64,000 nucleotides of DNA from Micromonospora sp. WMMD961 (GTDB taxonomy: Bacteria; Actinomycetota; Actinomycetes; Mycobacteriales; Micromonosporaceae), in the NCBI RefSeq assembly GCF_029626145.1, contig NZ_JARUBJ010000002.1, forward strand, positions 23,501-87,500, read 5' to 3'. Positions 41,118-51,100 of this stretch are shown here, in pieces. Each line of letters starts with the position of its first letter. The first letter of the stretch is position 1. The translations under genes and the position numbers were made by a program. The notes below the pieces were generated by a model, which worked only from the letters and a program-made list of their open reading frames with translations, was not told the DNA's origin and did not search any database.

Positions 41118-42788
41118 GTGGGACGAATCGATGAAATCGCCAACCGATACGTAGCCGAGTGGGCGCCTTTGAGCCCTACCGGCGCGACCTTCGTCGGCAT
41201 CGCCGGCCATGACGACAAGCTCGACGACCTTTCGCCCGAAGGCTACCGAGCGCGCGCGGACCTCACTCGCCGGACGCTCGCCGAGTTGGAGGTGACCGAG
41301 CCGGCGACCGAGTTGGAGCGCACCGCCAAGGAGGCCATGCAGGAACGGCTCGGGCTGGACCTCGCCCGATACGACGCCGGTGAGGTGACCAGCGAGGTCA
41401 GCGTCATCACCAGCGGGCTGCACGAGATCCGCATGGTGTTCGACCTGATGCCGGCCGAGAGCAGCGACGAACAGGCCAACATCGCCGCCCGGCTCAACGG
41501 CTTCGCCGGCGCACTGGAGGGCTACAAGACCACGCTGCGCGAGGCGCTCGCCGCCGGCGAGGTCAGCTCGAAGGTGCAGTTGGTCGAGGTCGCCAAGCAG
41601 TGCGACATCTGGGTCGACCCGACCGGCGACAACTTCTTCCACGGGCTGGTCGAGCGGCTGGGCGCAGACGGCACGCTCGGCGCGGACCTGCGCCGGGGCG
41701 CGGCGGCGGCGACCGCGGCGACCGCCGAGTTCGGCCAGTTCCTCCGGAACGAGGTGGCCCCGCACGGGCGCGACAAGCAGGCCGCCGGCCGGGAGCGCTA
41801 CGAGCTGGCCTCGCAGTACTTCCTCGGCGCCAAGGTCGACCTGGACGAGACGTACGCCTGGGGCTTCGCGGAGCTGGCCCGGCTGGAGGCGGAGATGCGG
41901 GTCGTGGCCGGGCGCATCGCCGGCTCCGGTGCCAGCGTCGACGAGGCCGTGGCCAAACTGGACGCCGACCCGGACCGGACCATCCGCGGCAAGGAGGCGT
42001 TCCGGGACTGGATGCAGGAGTTGGCCGACAAGGCCATCGCCGAGCTGCACGGCACCCACTTCGACATTCCGGAGCAGGTCCGCCGCATCGAGTGCTGCCT
42101 CGCCCCGACCAGCGACGGTGCCATCTACTACACGGGTCCGAGTGAGGACTTCTCCCGCCCGGGCCGGATGTGGTGGGCGGTGCCGCAGGGCATCAGCGAC
42201 TTCTCCACCTGGCGGGAGGTGACGACGGTCTACCACGAGGGCGTGCCGGGTCACCATCTCCAAGTGGCGCAGACCGCCGTCCGGGCCGACCTGCTCAACC
42301 GCTGGCAGCGGTTGCTCTGCTGGGTCTCCGGGCACGGCGAGGGCTGGGCCCTCTACTCGGAGCGGCTGATGGACGAGCTGGGTTACCTGGAGGACCCGGG
42401 CGACAAGCTGGGCATGCTCGACGGCCAGGCGATGCGCGCGGCTCGGGTGATCGTGGACATCGGCATGCACCTGGAGCTGGAGATCCCGAAGGACAACCCG
42501 TTCGGTTTCCACCCGGGTGAGCGGTGGACGCCCGAGCTGGGCTGGGAGTTCATGCGGGCGCACTGCCGGGTGCCGGACGAGAACCTGCGCTTCGAGCTGA
42601 ACCGCTACCTGGGCTGGCCGGGGCAGGCACCGTCGTACAAGGTGGGTGAGCGGATCTGGCTGCAGGCCCGCGAGGACGCCAAGGCCCGCAAGGGCGCGGA
42701 CTTCGACCTGCGGGAGTTCCACCGGCAGGCGTTGGACCTGGGTGCGCTGGGTCTCGACCCGCTGCGCCGGGCACTGGCCCGGCTCTGA
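41118..42788 (+). CDS. DUF885-family metallopeptidase-like protein
   Basis: 556 residues, soluble, no signal peptide. Zinc-type motif HEGVPGHH (373-380) followed by a downstream Glu in GHGEGWALYSERLM, the pattern of DUF885 (M32/M3-like) peptidases. Flanking family blocks: AIYYTGPSEDFSRPG and NRYLGWPGQAPSYKVGE. GTG 41118 starts the recognised N-terminus. Substrate unknown; members are annotated as carboxypeptidase-like without proof. Confidence 0.88.
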   Translation: MGRIDEIANRYVAEWAPLSPTGATFVGIAGHDDKLDDLSPEGYRARADLTRRTLAELEVTEPATELERTAKEAMQERLGLDLARYDAGEVTSEVSVITSGLHEIRMVFDLMPAESSDEQANIAARLNGFAGALEGYKTTLREALAAGEVSSKVQLVEVAKQCDIWVDPTGDNFFHGLVERLGADGTLGADLRRGAAAATAATAEFGQFLRNEVAPHGRDKQAAGRERYELASQYFLGAKVDLDETYAWGFAELARLEAEMRVVAGRIAGSGASVDEAVAKLDADPDRTIRGKEAFRDWMQELADKAIAELHGTHFDIPEQVRRIECCLAPTSDGAIYYTGPSEDFSRPGRMWWAVPQGISDFSTWREVTTVYHEGVPGHHLQVAQTAVRADLLNRWQRLLCWVSGHGEGWALYSERLMDELGYLEDPGDKLGMLDGQAMRAARVIVDIGMHLELEIPKDNPFGFHPGERWTPELGWEFMRAHCRVPDENLRFELNRYLGWPGQAPSYKVGERIWLQAREDAKARKGADFDLREFHRQALDLGALGLDPLRRALARL

Positions 42789-42849
42789 TCGGGCTGCGGC
42801 TGCGCACGCCGGGGGTACGACAGGTCCGCTGCAGTGCGCAACCGCGCGT

Positions 42850-44292
42850 TCAGCCGAGACTGAGCGCCAACGCCGGCTTGGCGGTCAGCGTGTCACTGGT
42901 GACGTACGCCAGGTCGATGGCCGGGTCGGTGAACGTGATCGGAATGGGCGAGGTGATCGGGAGGCCCTCCGGGAGCGGCAGATCCGGCGTCAATGTGATC
43001 TTGATGCCGAGCAGTCGGCCGACGAACCGGGTGGCGTAGAAGGCCACGTCGCCGCTGACGGTCAGCCGGTCCGTCGCGTACCGCTGGTTGCGCCCGGCCG
43101 GACCGTCGGCGCGGAGCAGGAAGTCGTCGGTCACCGCCTCCCGCATGCTGAACTTCAACACCGTGAGGTCGCCCTTCACCGTGTGCAGGTCGGTGATTCC
43201 GTCGAACCGCAGCCCCGTCATCCGCACCGACGACCCGGTGAGCTTGGACGGTGTCTGGGCCACCGTCGGCAGGCGCGGGTCGGCGGCGATGCGCGGCAGT
43301 GGCTTCCCCGGCTGCACCGTGCCCGGCTTGTCGGGTGTCGCCGGCCTGCCCGGTCTGACCGGGGGCGACGACGGGCAGGCGACCGGCCCGGGAGGCGTGG
43401 TCGGCGTGCCGCTCGGCGACACGGTCGGGCTCGGGGTCTCCTTGGCACGTCCGCCGGGGAGCAGGTCGCCGATCCCGTCCAGGATGTCGGTGATCAGGTT
43501 GCCGCGCCGGGTCGGGCTCGGCATCGGCGTCGGCGCGGCGCGGCTGGGTGACGGCGCGGCGCGGCTGGGTGACGGCGTGACGGTCCGGGACGGGGTCGGG
43601 CAGGCGGTCGTGGTGGGCCGGTTCGGCGCTGCCTGCACCGCTCCGGGCTGGGCCGCCAGGCCGGCGGCGGCGAGGCCGAGCACCACGAGGGCGATGCCGA
43701 AGGCCCTCGGATCGGGCTTTGCGACGGACGGCTGCTCCCGGGTCGACGCGTCGGTCAGGTCGGGTGGAGCCGGCGCGGGCGCAGCCGGGTGGGTCGACGC
43801 GTCGCCCGCGTCGGGCGCAGCCGCGTGCGTCGGCACGTCGCCCGCGTCGGGCGCGGGCGCAGCCGGGTGGGTTTGCGCGTCGTCAGGGTCGGGCGCGGCC
43901 GGCTGGACCGGCGTCCACGCGAAGGCGAGCGCACTTCCGACGATGCCGAGCAGCAGACCGACGAAGAAACCGCCGAGGTTGAGCCCGATCAGCGAGTAGA
44001 CCGCGGTCACCGCGGCGACGACGGAGTAGAACAGCCGCTGCGCCGGGGTGAACCAGAGCAGCAGGCCGCAGGTCACCAGGATGACCGGGATCAACAGCGA
44101 GAGCAGACCACTGGCCCCGCTGTGGAAGCTCAGACCGTTGACTGTCATCCGGGTGGAGGCGAACATCTCCAGCCCGGCCAGCGCGGTGAGCAGGCCACCC
44201 CAGAACGGTCGGCTGCGCTGCCAGCGACGGAAGAGCCGCCACGCCTGGGCCGGACCGCCGGGCCGGGCGTGGGACGGGTTCGCGCTTGTCAC
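42850..44292 (-). CDS. DUF6114 membrane protein with long Pro/Ala linker
   Basis: 480 residues from GTG 44292, with AGGAGG upstream. The N-terminal 4-TM DUF6114 region (FRRWQRSRPFWGGLLTALAG, about 20-125) is followed by a low-complexity segment of near-tandem HPAAPAPDAGDxxTH units, another TM (about 196-216), SPSRAAPSPSRAAP repeats, and a C-terminal beta-rich domain (about 330-480; VRMTGLRFDGITDL, LTVLKFSM). It is paired with the DUF6230 gene upstream, the standard arrangement in actinomycetes. Function unknown, likely envelope. Confidence 0.83.
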   Translation of the reverse strand: MTSANPSHARPGGPAQAWRLFRRWQRSRPFWGGLLTALAGLEMFASTRMTVNGLSFHSGASGLLSLLIPVILVTCGLLLWFTPAQRLFYSVVAAVTAVYSLIGLNLGGFFVGLLLGIVGSALAFAWTPVQPAAPDPDDAQTHPAAPAPDAGDVPTHAAAPDAGDASTHPAAPAPAPPDLTDASTREQPSVAKPDPRAFGIALVVLGLAAAGLAAQPGAVQAAPNRPTTTACPTPSRTVTPSPSRAAPSPSRAAPTPMPSPTRRGNLITDILDGIGDLLPGGRAKETPSPTVSPSGTPTTPPGPVACPSSPPVRPGRPATPDKPGTVQPGKPLPRIAADPRLPTVAQTPSKLTGSSVRMTGLRFDGITDLHTVKGDLTVLKFSMREAVTDDFLLRADGPAGRNQRYATDRLTVSGDVAFYATRFVGRLLGIKITLTPDLPLPEGLPITSPIPITFTDPAIDLAYVTSDTLTAKPALALSLG

Positions 44293-44368
44293 GTACTCCT
44301 CCTGGCCGAACGGGGACGGGGACACGGGCCGGGCCCGCGGTGCCGAGCGCCGCGGGCCACGGCTCATC

Positions 44369-44992
44369 TCAGAAGCACTCCTTGCCCTTGGCGTCGTCAC
44401 CCACGTTGACCTTCAGTCGGAGGCCGACCAGGTTGAACGTGGCCGCCGTGGTGTAGCGGGACACCTGCTTCAGGTTGGTGATGGTGACGTGGTCGGAGTT
44501 CTGGCCGAACGAGCCGGCCTGCGCCGTCGGGTTCAGGTCGGTGGCGTCCCGACCAATCTTGATGTTGGTGAAGGTCGCGTTGCCGTCCAGCGAGTCCATC
44601 GCGATCAGCAGGTCCTTGGCACGGGCGGGCTCCTTGCCCTCACCGGCGTTGATGGTGAGCACGACCGGCAGGCCCGGCAGGTCGGCGCGGACTGACTGGC
44701 AGAGGCTGTACAGCTCGGCGCTGCTGATCTCGGACAGCGCGATCGGGTGGACCTGACCGGCCTTACCGTCCTTGCCCTTCTCCCGGACGATGCCGCCGTA
44801 CTGCCTGAAGCCGTCGCCCTCCAGGCGATCAGCGCCGATCTTGAACGTCTGCCCGGAGACCGTGATGTCGGACGCGATCGCGCCGGTCGACATTCCGAAC
44901 AGGATGGCGCCGGCGGCGGCCGTGGCGGGCACCATCATGGCGGCGAACCGCCCCCACCGGGTACGACCCTGACTCTTCGAGCGATCCTGCAC
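44369..44992 (-). CDS. DUF6230 exported protein
   Basis: 207 residues from GTG 44992 with GAGGAGG upstream. An N-terminal anchor or signal (FAAMMVPATAAAGAILFGM, about 14-32) is followed by a conserved beta domain (DITVSGQTFKIGADRLEG, TNIKIGRDATDL, VSRYTTAATFNLVGLRLKV). It precedes DUF6114. Two TTACC-GTAA operator-like palindromes lie upstream. Function unknown. Confidence 0.84.
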   Translation of the reverse strand: MQDRSKSQGRTRWGRFAAMMVPATAAAGAILFGMSTGAIASDITVSGQTFKIGADRLEGDGFRQYGGIVREKGKDGKAGQVHPIALSEISSAELYSLCQSVRADLPGLPVVLTINAGEGKEPARAKDLLIAMDSLDGNATFTNIKIGRDATDLNPTAQAGSFGQNSDHVTITNLKQVSRYTTAATFNLVGLRLKVNVGDDAKGKECF

Positions 44993-45060
44993 GGTTCCTC
45001 CTCGGGCTGGATGCGTGCGGCTGCCGGTCCCGAAGTGGCGGCTCATCGGGCCCGCCATCT

Positions 45061-45076
45061 GTTACCGACTGGTAAC
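45061..45076. promoter_or_regulatory. Operator-like palindrome 1
   Basis: GTTACCGACTGGTAAC: perfect 6-bp arms around GACT, 69 nt upstream of the DUF6230 start. The TTACC-N4-GGTAA form is typical of TetR-family operators. Confidence 0.55.
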
Positions 45077-45124
45077 CATCGCGCTTGATGGTGCACCCGC
45101 TGCGACGCAGCTCACAACCCCCCG

Positions 45125-45140
45125 ATTACCGAGCAGTAAC
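45125..45140. promoter_or_regulatory. Operator-like palindrome 2
   Basis: ATTACCGAGCAGTAAC, 12-13 of 16 bases shared with palindrome 1, start-to-start 64 nt. A second, weaker site for the same regulator is likely. Confidence 0.45.
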
Positions 45141-45391
45141 AGGGCGGCGACCCAGTGACAGCGCGGCGTCACAGCGGGTGGGGGCGACCGTCCACGAAGG
45201 CGGGCAATCCATCCCTATTCCGCACGAAATCGAGGACCGTCGACACGGAGTGTGACGCGACATTGACTAATTACAATAAAATAACGAATGTAAAGCGCTC
45301 GCCCGCCTCACTCGCCGCGAGCAGGACACGCGCTGGGCGATCACTGACGGATGCTGGATTTCGGCTGCGGCGCGGAAGCGGCAGTGAACAC

Positions 45392-45431
45392 GACCGGGCC
45401 GGCCGACCCGGTCAGGTCGGCCGGCCCGGTC
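45392..45431 (-). terminator. 17-bp hairpin after DUF3068 gene
   Basis: Perfect 17-bp GC-rich arms (45392-45408, 45415-45431) with a 6-nt loop, starting about 35 nt beyond the DUF3068 stop on the minus strand. No T-run. Confidence 0.7.
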
Positions 45432-45465
45432 AGGTCGGCGGTGAGGTGGTGGTGTGTGTGATGGC

Positions 45466-46506
45466 CTACGGCTCGGCGCGCTCCGCGGCGTGACGTCCGC
45501 CGGCCGGTGCCGTGGACTCCTCGACCGGCTCCGGGGACCGCTGCGACGGCAGGTCGGTCGTCGGCCGGTCGTCGGCCTCCACCAGCGCCGCCTCGGGCCT
45601 GCGGCGACCCGCACGGACGACGAGGTACACGCCGATCAGCACCAGGGCGAGGCCGAGGAGACCGAGGATGACAGGCACCACTGTGGTCAGCAGGTTGATC
45701 TGACCACGCGCGTCCTTGGCAGCCTTTGCCTGCTGCTTCTGGGTGTCCTCGGTGAAGGCGAGGTCAGCGTCGATGATCTTGATCTTGTCCGCGCCGGTGC
45801 CGTCCCGGAGCGTCTGCAACTGCTTCTCCTGGCCCTTGACGATCACGCCACTGTCCGGCTCCACCCACAAGGTGCGGGTGTTGGCGTAGTAGCGGCCAGC
45901 GTTGACGACCTGCTCGGTCGAGCCCAGCAGGCTGCCCGGGACCTTGATCTCGCTGATCTGGATCGGCTCGACAGTCATCTCGAACTTGTAGACGGTCAAC
46001 CCCTGCAACTTCTCCGTGCTCACGTACTTGGCGGGGTACGCCTTGCGAGCGGTGTTGTCGAAGTACTGGTAGGTCTTCTTCTCCGTCCCGAACGGGAAGG
46101 TGTACGTCAGGCCCTCGTGCTTGAAGGGCGCGCCGTTGATGTCCTCGGCGCAGCAGGCGACGGCCATCGCCGTACGCCGGTCGAGGGCCACCCGGTCCGT
46201 ACTGAGCGTGATCTCCTTGTCGGCGTCGTCGATCACCCGGACACCGACGTTGAAGACCGCCCGGTCAGCGTTTCCGTCCTTGACATCGCCCCGGACGGCT
46301 CGGTGGGCGGTCAGGTTGACCCCGCTACGCTCCGACAGCGTGCCGAAATCAAGGACGGTCGCGTTCTGGGCCGTGGAGACCGTCACCGAACTCTGGTCCA
46401 GGGGCACCTTGACGAGAGCGGGCGCGACGACCAGCGGCGCCGCCACGGCCCCGACGATCAGGAACGTGCCCACCCCCACCAAGATGGCACCCGACGTAGA
46501 TCGCAT
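45466..46506 (-). CDS. DUF3068 (PorA-like) membrane protein
   Basis: 346 residues. N-terminal TM (about 5-30), a large extracytoplasmic beta domain (LTAHRAVRGDVKDG, VALDRRTAMAVACCAEDI, YQYFDNTARKAYP, TRTLWVEPDSGVIVKGQEKQ) and a C-terminal TM (about 273-298), then an acidic tail. This is the DUF3068/porin-PorA-like family of mycolata and relatives; an actual pore function is not shown. ATG 46506 has GGGGAGGAG. Divergent from the acyltransferase gene. Confidence 0.85.
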   Translation of the reverse strand: MRSTSGAILVGVGTFLIVGAVAAPLVVAPALVKVPLDQSSVTVSTAQNATVLDFGTLSERSGVNLTAHRAVRGDVKDGNADRAVFNVGVRVIDDADKEITLSTDRVALDRRTAMAVACCAEDINGAPFKHEGLTYTFPFGTEKKTYQYFDNTARKAYPAKYVSTEKLQGLTVYKFEMTVEPIQISEIKVPGSLLGSTEQVVNAGRYYANTRTLWVEPDSGVIVKGQEKQLQTLRDGTGADKIKIIDADLAFTEDTQKQQAKAAKDARGQINLLTTVVPVILGLLGLALVLIGVYLVVRAGRRRPEAALVEADDRPTTDLPSQRSPEPVEESTAPAGGRHAAERAEP

Positions 46507-46657
46507 GTAACTCCTCCCCTTGTATTGGTCGACTAGTCGGCTGACAGTACATGACGAGACCGATTTCAGATATGGTCCGACGCGGCCTTCCGAGCCGTGC
46601 GGAACATGGTCGGATGCGGCCGTCCGGCTGTCACAACAAATGGGATGTCGAGGACCT

Positions 46658-48118
46658 GTGAGCCGACCTGCAAAAGCAGCCCCGAACAGCGGGGCAGGCC
46701 GTCCGGCCGAGCCGAATAGTGGTCGTACGGATGACTTCCTGCCCGCCCTGGAAGGCCTTCGGGCCGTAGCGGTGTTCGGGGTTCTCGTTCACCACGTGTC
46801 GTTCCTCAGCGGACTCACCTACTCGCCCGGACTCGCTGGTGGAGTGCTGGCCAGGATGGACGTGGGAGTGGCGATCTTCTTCGCCCTGTCGGGCTTCCTC
46901 CTGTACCGACCATTCGCCCGTGCGGCAATTCAGGCGCAGCCGGAACCGCCAGTACGCACATACCTCTGGCATCGCGCACTGCGCATTCTGCCCGGCTACT
47001 GGGCAATGACGGTTGTCGCACTGACCTGGCTCAACATCGATTACCTCAGGTCACTCTGGGACTGGGCAATACCCCTCCTACTCGTACACATATATGAACC
47101 ATTGCGGCTGCCGGTCGGTATGGAACAGACCTGGAGCCTCGCCACCGAGGCGGTCTTCTACCTGGCGCTGCCGTTGATCGCGGCGCTCGGCCGACGGATG
47201 GGCGGTCGAACCCCGCTGGCGCGGGCCCGGCGCCAGCTGGCGCTCGGCATCGCACTCGTCCTGGTCGGTCTCGTGTGGAATGTGTACGCGCACGGGCCCG
47301 ACTCGCCTCTACCTCAGATGTCGTGGCTCTGGCTGCCCGCCTTCCTGGACTGGTTCGGGATCGGGATCGTTTTGGCCGTTCTCGCCTCCTGGCCTCCCAG
47401 CACCACTTCCTCTCCGTTCCTCCCACATCTGGGGTCGGACGGGTCCGACCTCGGCGAGAAGGACCTGTGGTCCGGCACTCCGCGCGGACTGCGCGTCGTC
47501 ACGTTCGCTCCCGGGACGTCGTGGCTGATCGCCGGCGTGCTGCTCTGGATCGCCAGCACGCCGATCGCCGGGCCCCGTGGCCTGGAATCGGCCACTCCGG
47601 TCGAGTCGGTCAGCGAGCACCTGCTGTTCCTGCTCATCACGTGGTGCGTGATCGCGCCGCTCGTCGGGCGGGGGTCCGGCGGGGTGCCCCGCGCCCTCCT
47701 GCTCCAGCCGCTGGTCAGATTCCTCGGCCGGATCTCCTACGGCATCTTCCTCTGGCACGTCCTCGCCCTCGAGGTGTGCTTCCGGCTGCTCGGCTTCACC
47801 CGGACGCAAAGCTCGTTCTGGGTGCTCCTGACGGTGACCCTGGCCCTGACCATCCCGGTCGCGGCCGCCAGTTACCACCTCATCGAGCGGCCGACGCAGC
47901 AGCTGCGGAGACTCCTGGAGAGGCGGGCCAACGACCGCCGGGCCGGAGCCTCGTCCGTCATCCCCATGGAAACGGCGGCGTCGCAGGCTACGACGTCGGG
48001 CCCAGCCGAGCAGCCGGCCCTCGCGACGCGACTCGTACTTTCCGCGAACCCGCCGGGAGCGCAGCACGAGGGCGGCGACAGCCAGGAGGAGCAGGGCCGT
48101 CGGGAGCACGCCGAGTAG
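46658..48118 (+). CDS. Acyltransferase family 3 membrane protein, extended C-terminus
   Basis: 486 residues from GTG 46658 (ATG 46640 also possible). OafA-like acyltransferase: LEGLRAVAVFGVLVHH (catalytic His), VGVAIFFALSGFLLYRPF, about ten TMs, and SYGIFLWHV near the end. It would O-acylate an envelope glycan. Family homology ends near LIERPTQQLRRLLERR (about 47930); the final 60 residues are the complement of the aftD 3' region. So the native stop appears lost, and the gene overlaps aftD. Confidence 0.85.
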   Translation: MSRPAKAAPNSGAGRPAEPNSGRTDDFLPALEGLRAVAVFGVLVHHVSFLSGLTYSPGLAGGVLARMDVGVAIFFALSGFLLYRPFARAAIQAQPEPPVRTYLWHRALRILPGYWAMTVVALTWLNIDYLRSLWDWAIPLLLVHIYEPLRLPVGMEQTWSLATEAVFYLALPLIAALGRRMGGRTPLARARRQLALGIALVLVGLVWNVYAHGPDSPLPQMSWLWLPAFLDWFGIGIVLAVLASWPPSTTSSPFLPHLGSDGSDLGEKDLWSGTPRGLRVVTFAPGTSWLIAGVLLWIASTPIAGPRGLESATPVESVSEHLLFLLITWCVIAPLVGRGSGGVPRALLLQPLVRFLGRISYGIFLWHVLALEVCFRLLGFTRTQSSFWVLLTVTLALTIPVAAASYHLIERPTQQLRRLLERRANDRRAGASSVIPMETAASQATTSGPAEQPALATRLVLSANPPGAQHEGGDSQEEQGRREHAE

Positions 48119-51100
48119 CTCCGCCACCGGTTCCACGCTGACGCGCCACAACCACCACCGCTCGGACCCGTAGATCGCGAGCCCCACGGCGGCCGGCGCC
48201 CAGATCCACTCCGGGGTGGGCATCCGACGCCGGTGCAGCAGCACGACCAGCAGCGCACAGCCGAGGCCGAGCAGGCCGCCCAGCAGCGCCGGTACGCCGA
48301 TCGCGAGCAGCGGCGCGGTCGCCAGGGTAGTCGGCACCACCGGGTAGGACGGTCGGTGGCGACGCGCGGGCAGCAGGGCCGCGACGACCAACAGCAGCAG
48401 CAGACCGCCGGCGACCCGCAGGATGATGTCGTACTGCCGGCCCGGTGTGAAGACCAGGTCGACCCGGCCGGCGGCACCGGCCGGCACGAGCCAGGCCTGT
48501 TTCCACCCGTCGACGCGGGTCGGTTCGAGCCGGACGCCGTCGAGCGTGGCACGCCAGCCAGGATTGGCGTTCTCCGGTACGACCAGGTAGCTGCTGCCAC
48601 CGGGACCGACCTCGACCGACCGGTGCTGGTCGGTCCAGGAGAGCACGGTCACCGCCTGGCGGGCCGGTTCGTCGACCGTTCGCGCCACCGTCGTACCGCT
48701 GAGGATCACGCTGTCGACGACGAACCGGTCCGCCGGGGCGGAGATCTCGTTCTGACCGGCCCGCAGCGCGACCCGGTCGGCGTCCACCTTCGGCTTCGCC
48801 TTGGCCTTGGCCTTGGCCTTGGCTGCCGGCTCGACAGTGCACGCGCGGTACCGCAGTGGCCGCAGGTCGCGGATGTCGCGCAGGGTGCCGGAAAGGGTCG
48901 TCGGCACCGACGTGCCGTTGACGACGACCGTCGGCCCGGCACCACAGGGCAACGTCACGGAACTGTCGACGCCTCGGGGTTGGTTGGCCTCGGGCACACC
49001 CTCCACGTCGATGCCGCTCAGACCGACCGGAAGGGCCTCCAGCTCGAAGAATGCTGCCGATCGACTGTTGCGCGGCACCGTCGAGGTCACCGTGATGAAG
49101 AGCTTGCTCGTGCGCAGGGCCGGGAAGCGTGCCACTCCGTCCGGGTCGATGGCCACCTCCCGGATGCCGTCGTCGCCGGTGATCCGCAGTGTCCTCGGCG
49201 GTGCCGCGACCAGGTTTGCCCCGAACCGCAACCGCACCCAACTGACCTTCCGGGCCTTGGCCCAGCGCAGTGTCACTGTCGGCTGGGCGTCGTACGGGTC
49301 CGCCAACCAACTCGTACCGTCGTCGCCGTCGCCCAACGCCCGCGACGAGGCGACCGGGTCGGCGTACCAGGCGCTGGACGTCGTGAAGGTCTCACCGCCC
49401 ACCGTCTCGTCGTACACGGAGAGAGCGGTGGCCGGCGTCGGACGGGCCAGGCCGGTGAGCGCGGCGGTCGATGCGCTCGGCAGATCGAAGCGACGGGGCG
49501 CGAGGCCGGTCTCCTCGGCCCGACGGATCAGGTCGGGCGCGCAGAGGTAGTGGTCGTCGACGGCGGCGCAGGCCGGTCGGTCGACTGCCCTCCGGGCCAG
49601 CGCGACGACCTCCGCTGCGCCGCTGGTCTCGGGCAGTGCCGGCAGCCGCAGGTAACGCCCAGGGCTCACCCCCGGCACCCGAAGGTCCCGGATGCCCGCG
49701 CGCCGGCCCGGCACGTCCATGCCGGAGACGCCGTCGATGGTGACGCGGATCCAGGTGGTACGCCCCGCCGGAATCGCCAACCGCTGCGGGGCTCGCCCGG
49801 CGTCGGTCATCTGGTGCACGGAGGTACCGCTGGCCGTACTGACCTCGACCCGGGTGACCGGTGCGGCGATCTCCTCGTCGTCGACCACCTGTAGGTCCAC
49901 GAAACCGACCTGGACCGCACCCGGGAACCGGAAATCCAGCCACTGGCCCACCGGTCTGCGGGCGCCGTCGGTCAACCAGGCCGTACCGCTGTCGCCGTCC
50001 AGGGCCGCGAACGGCCCGGCGGACGGGTCGCGCAGCCCGGCCGGACCGGCGACGTCGGCCGCGCTGGAGGAGGCCTGCACATCGGTGATCCCGGTGTATG
50101 CGGCCGAGGTGAACGACGCGTCCCAGGCGGGTTCGAGGACGTCGTGGACCGCGCGCACCTGCCGTGGCCGGTCGTCGGCGGTGAACGTCCGCGAGGTGTT
50201 GCCCCGGACAATTCCGAAGTCGACCTCCCGGCGGCGAAGGCTGTCGGCGAGCACCGTGCCCGCACCCGGGATGGCTGGGCCATCGCCGTTGAGGATCACC
50301 GGCCGGTTGCCGAGAACACCGGCGTCGCTGAGATCAAGCAGGGTCTCCGGCGCGCCGACCAGGTCGAGCGGCTGCGCCGCATCCGCCAGGGTGACCCGAG
50401 AGGTCGGCCGGTCCACCTGGTAGATCTCCACCGCGGGGTACGTCTTGCGCAGCCCGTGGTCCCAGGCCCCGAAGAAATCCGGCGGCAGTCCCACACCCGG
50501 CCCGAATTCGGCGACCCTGGACAACCCGGGTGCGTTGTCCAGTGTCCGGTGCACCAGGAGCGGCCAGGCGACGGCGCCGACGGGTTGACGCAGGTCGTTG
50601 CGGACGAGCAGGTAGCGCACGCCGAGTCGGGCCAGGACGTCGGTCAGGCCCGGGGAGATCGCACCCGAGGCGAGTCGCTCATCGATGGCGGAGAGCAGCC
50701 GCGCGTTCCCCGCGGAGCCGCCCGGTACCAGTGAACGTACCGCCCACGGCGAGTCCAGCAGGGGCTGGACCGGCTCGTCCAACGGGCGACCCCAGTCGTA
50801 CTCGGCGAAGTTGGACCCGGGCACGAGCAGCGTGGTACCCGGGCCGGCGTGCCGGTCGAGCCAACCGGTCGCCTGCCTCCAGTGCTCCGGCAGGGCCGGG
50901 AAGCCGCCGCCCGCGGTGAGGCCCGCGCTGCCCGCGCCGGCGGTCACCGCCACGAGGGCGGCGGCGGTGACTCCCAGCGCCACCCGCCGGGGCGCCATCC
51001 CCGTGGGTCGGGAGAACCGGCGGATGACGGCGATCAGACCGACGGTGTCCAGCATGTGCGCGGTGGCCAGGGCCAGCGGTAGTCGGACGACGACGTCGAA

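Larger units (their letters stand above)
44993..45465. other. Non-coding region with operators, AT-rich patch and terminator
   Basis: 473 nt between the DUF6230 start and the stop of the DUF3068 gene, both on the minus strand. It contains two operator-like palindromes (45061, 45125), an AT-rich patch at about 45261-45295 (ACTAATTACAATAAAATAAC), unusual for this genome, and a 17-bp terminator hairpin (45392-45431). No gene supported. Confidence 0.55.

Noticed and set aside
45155..45493. Plus-strand open frame (112 codons) in the DUF6230-DUF3068 gap
   Set aside because: It runs through a terminator hairpin and into the antisense of the DUF3068 gene; no motif or ribosome site.
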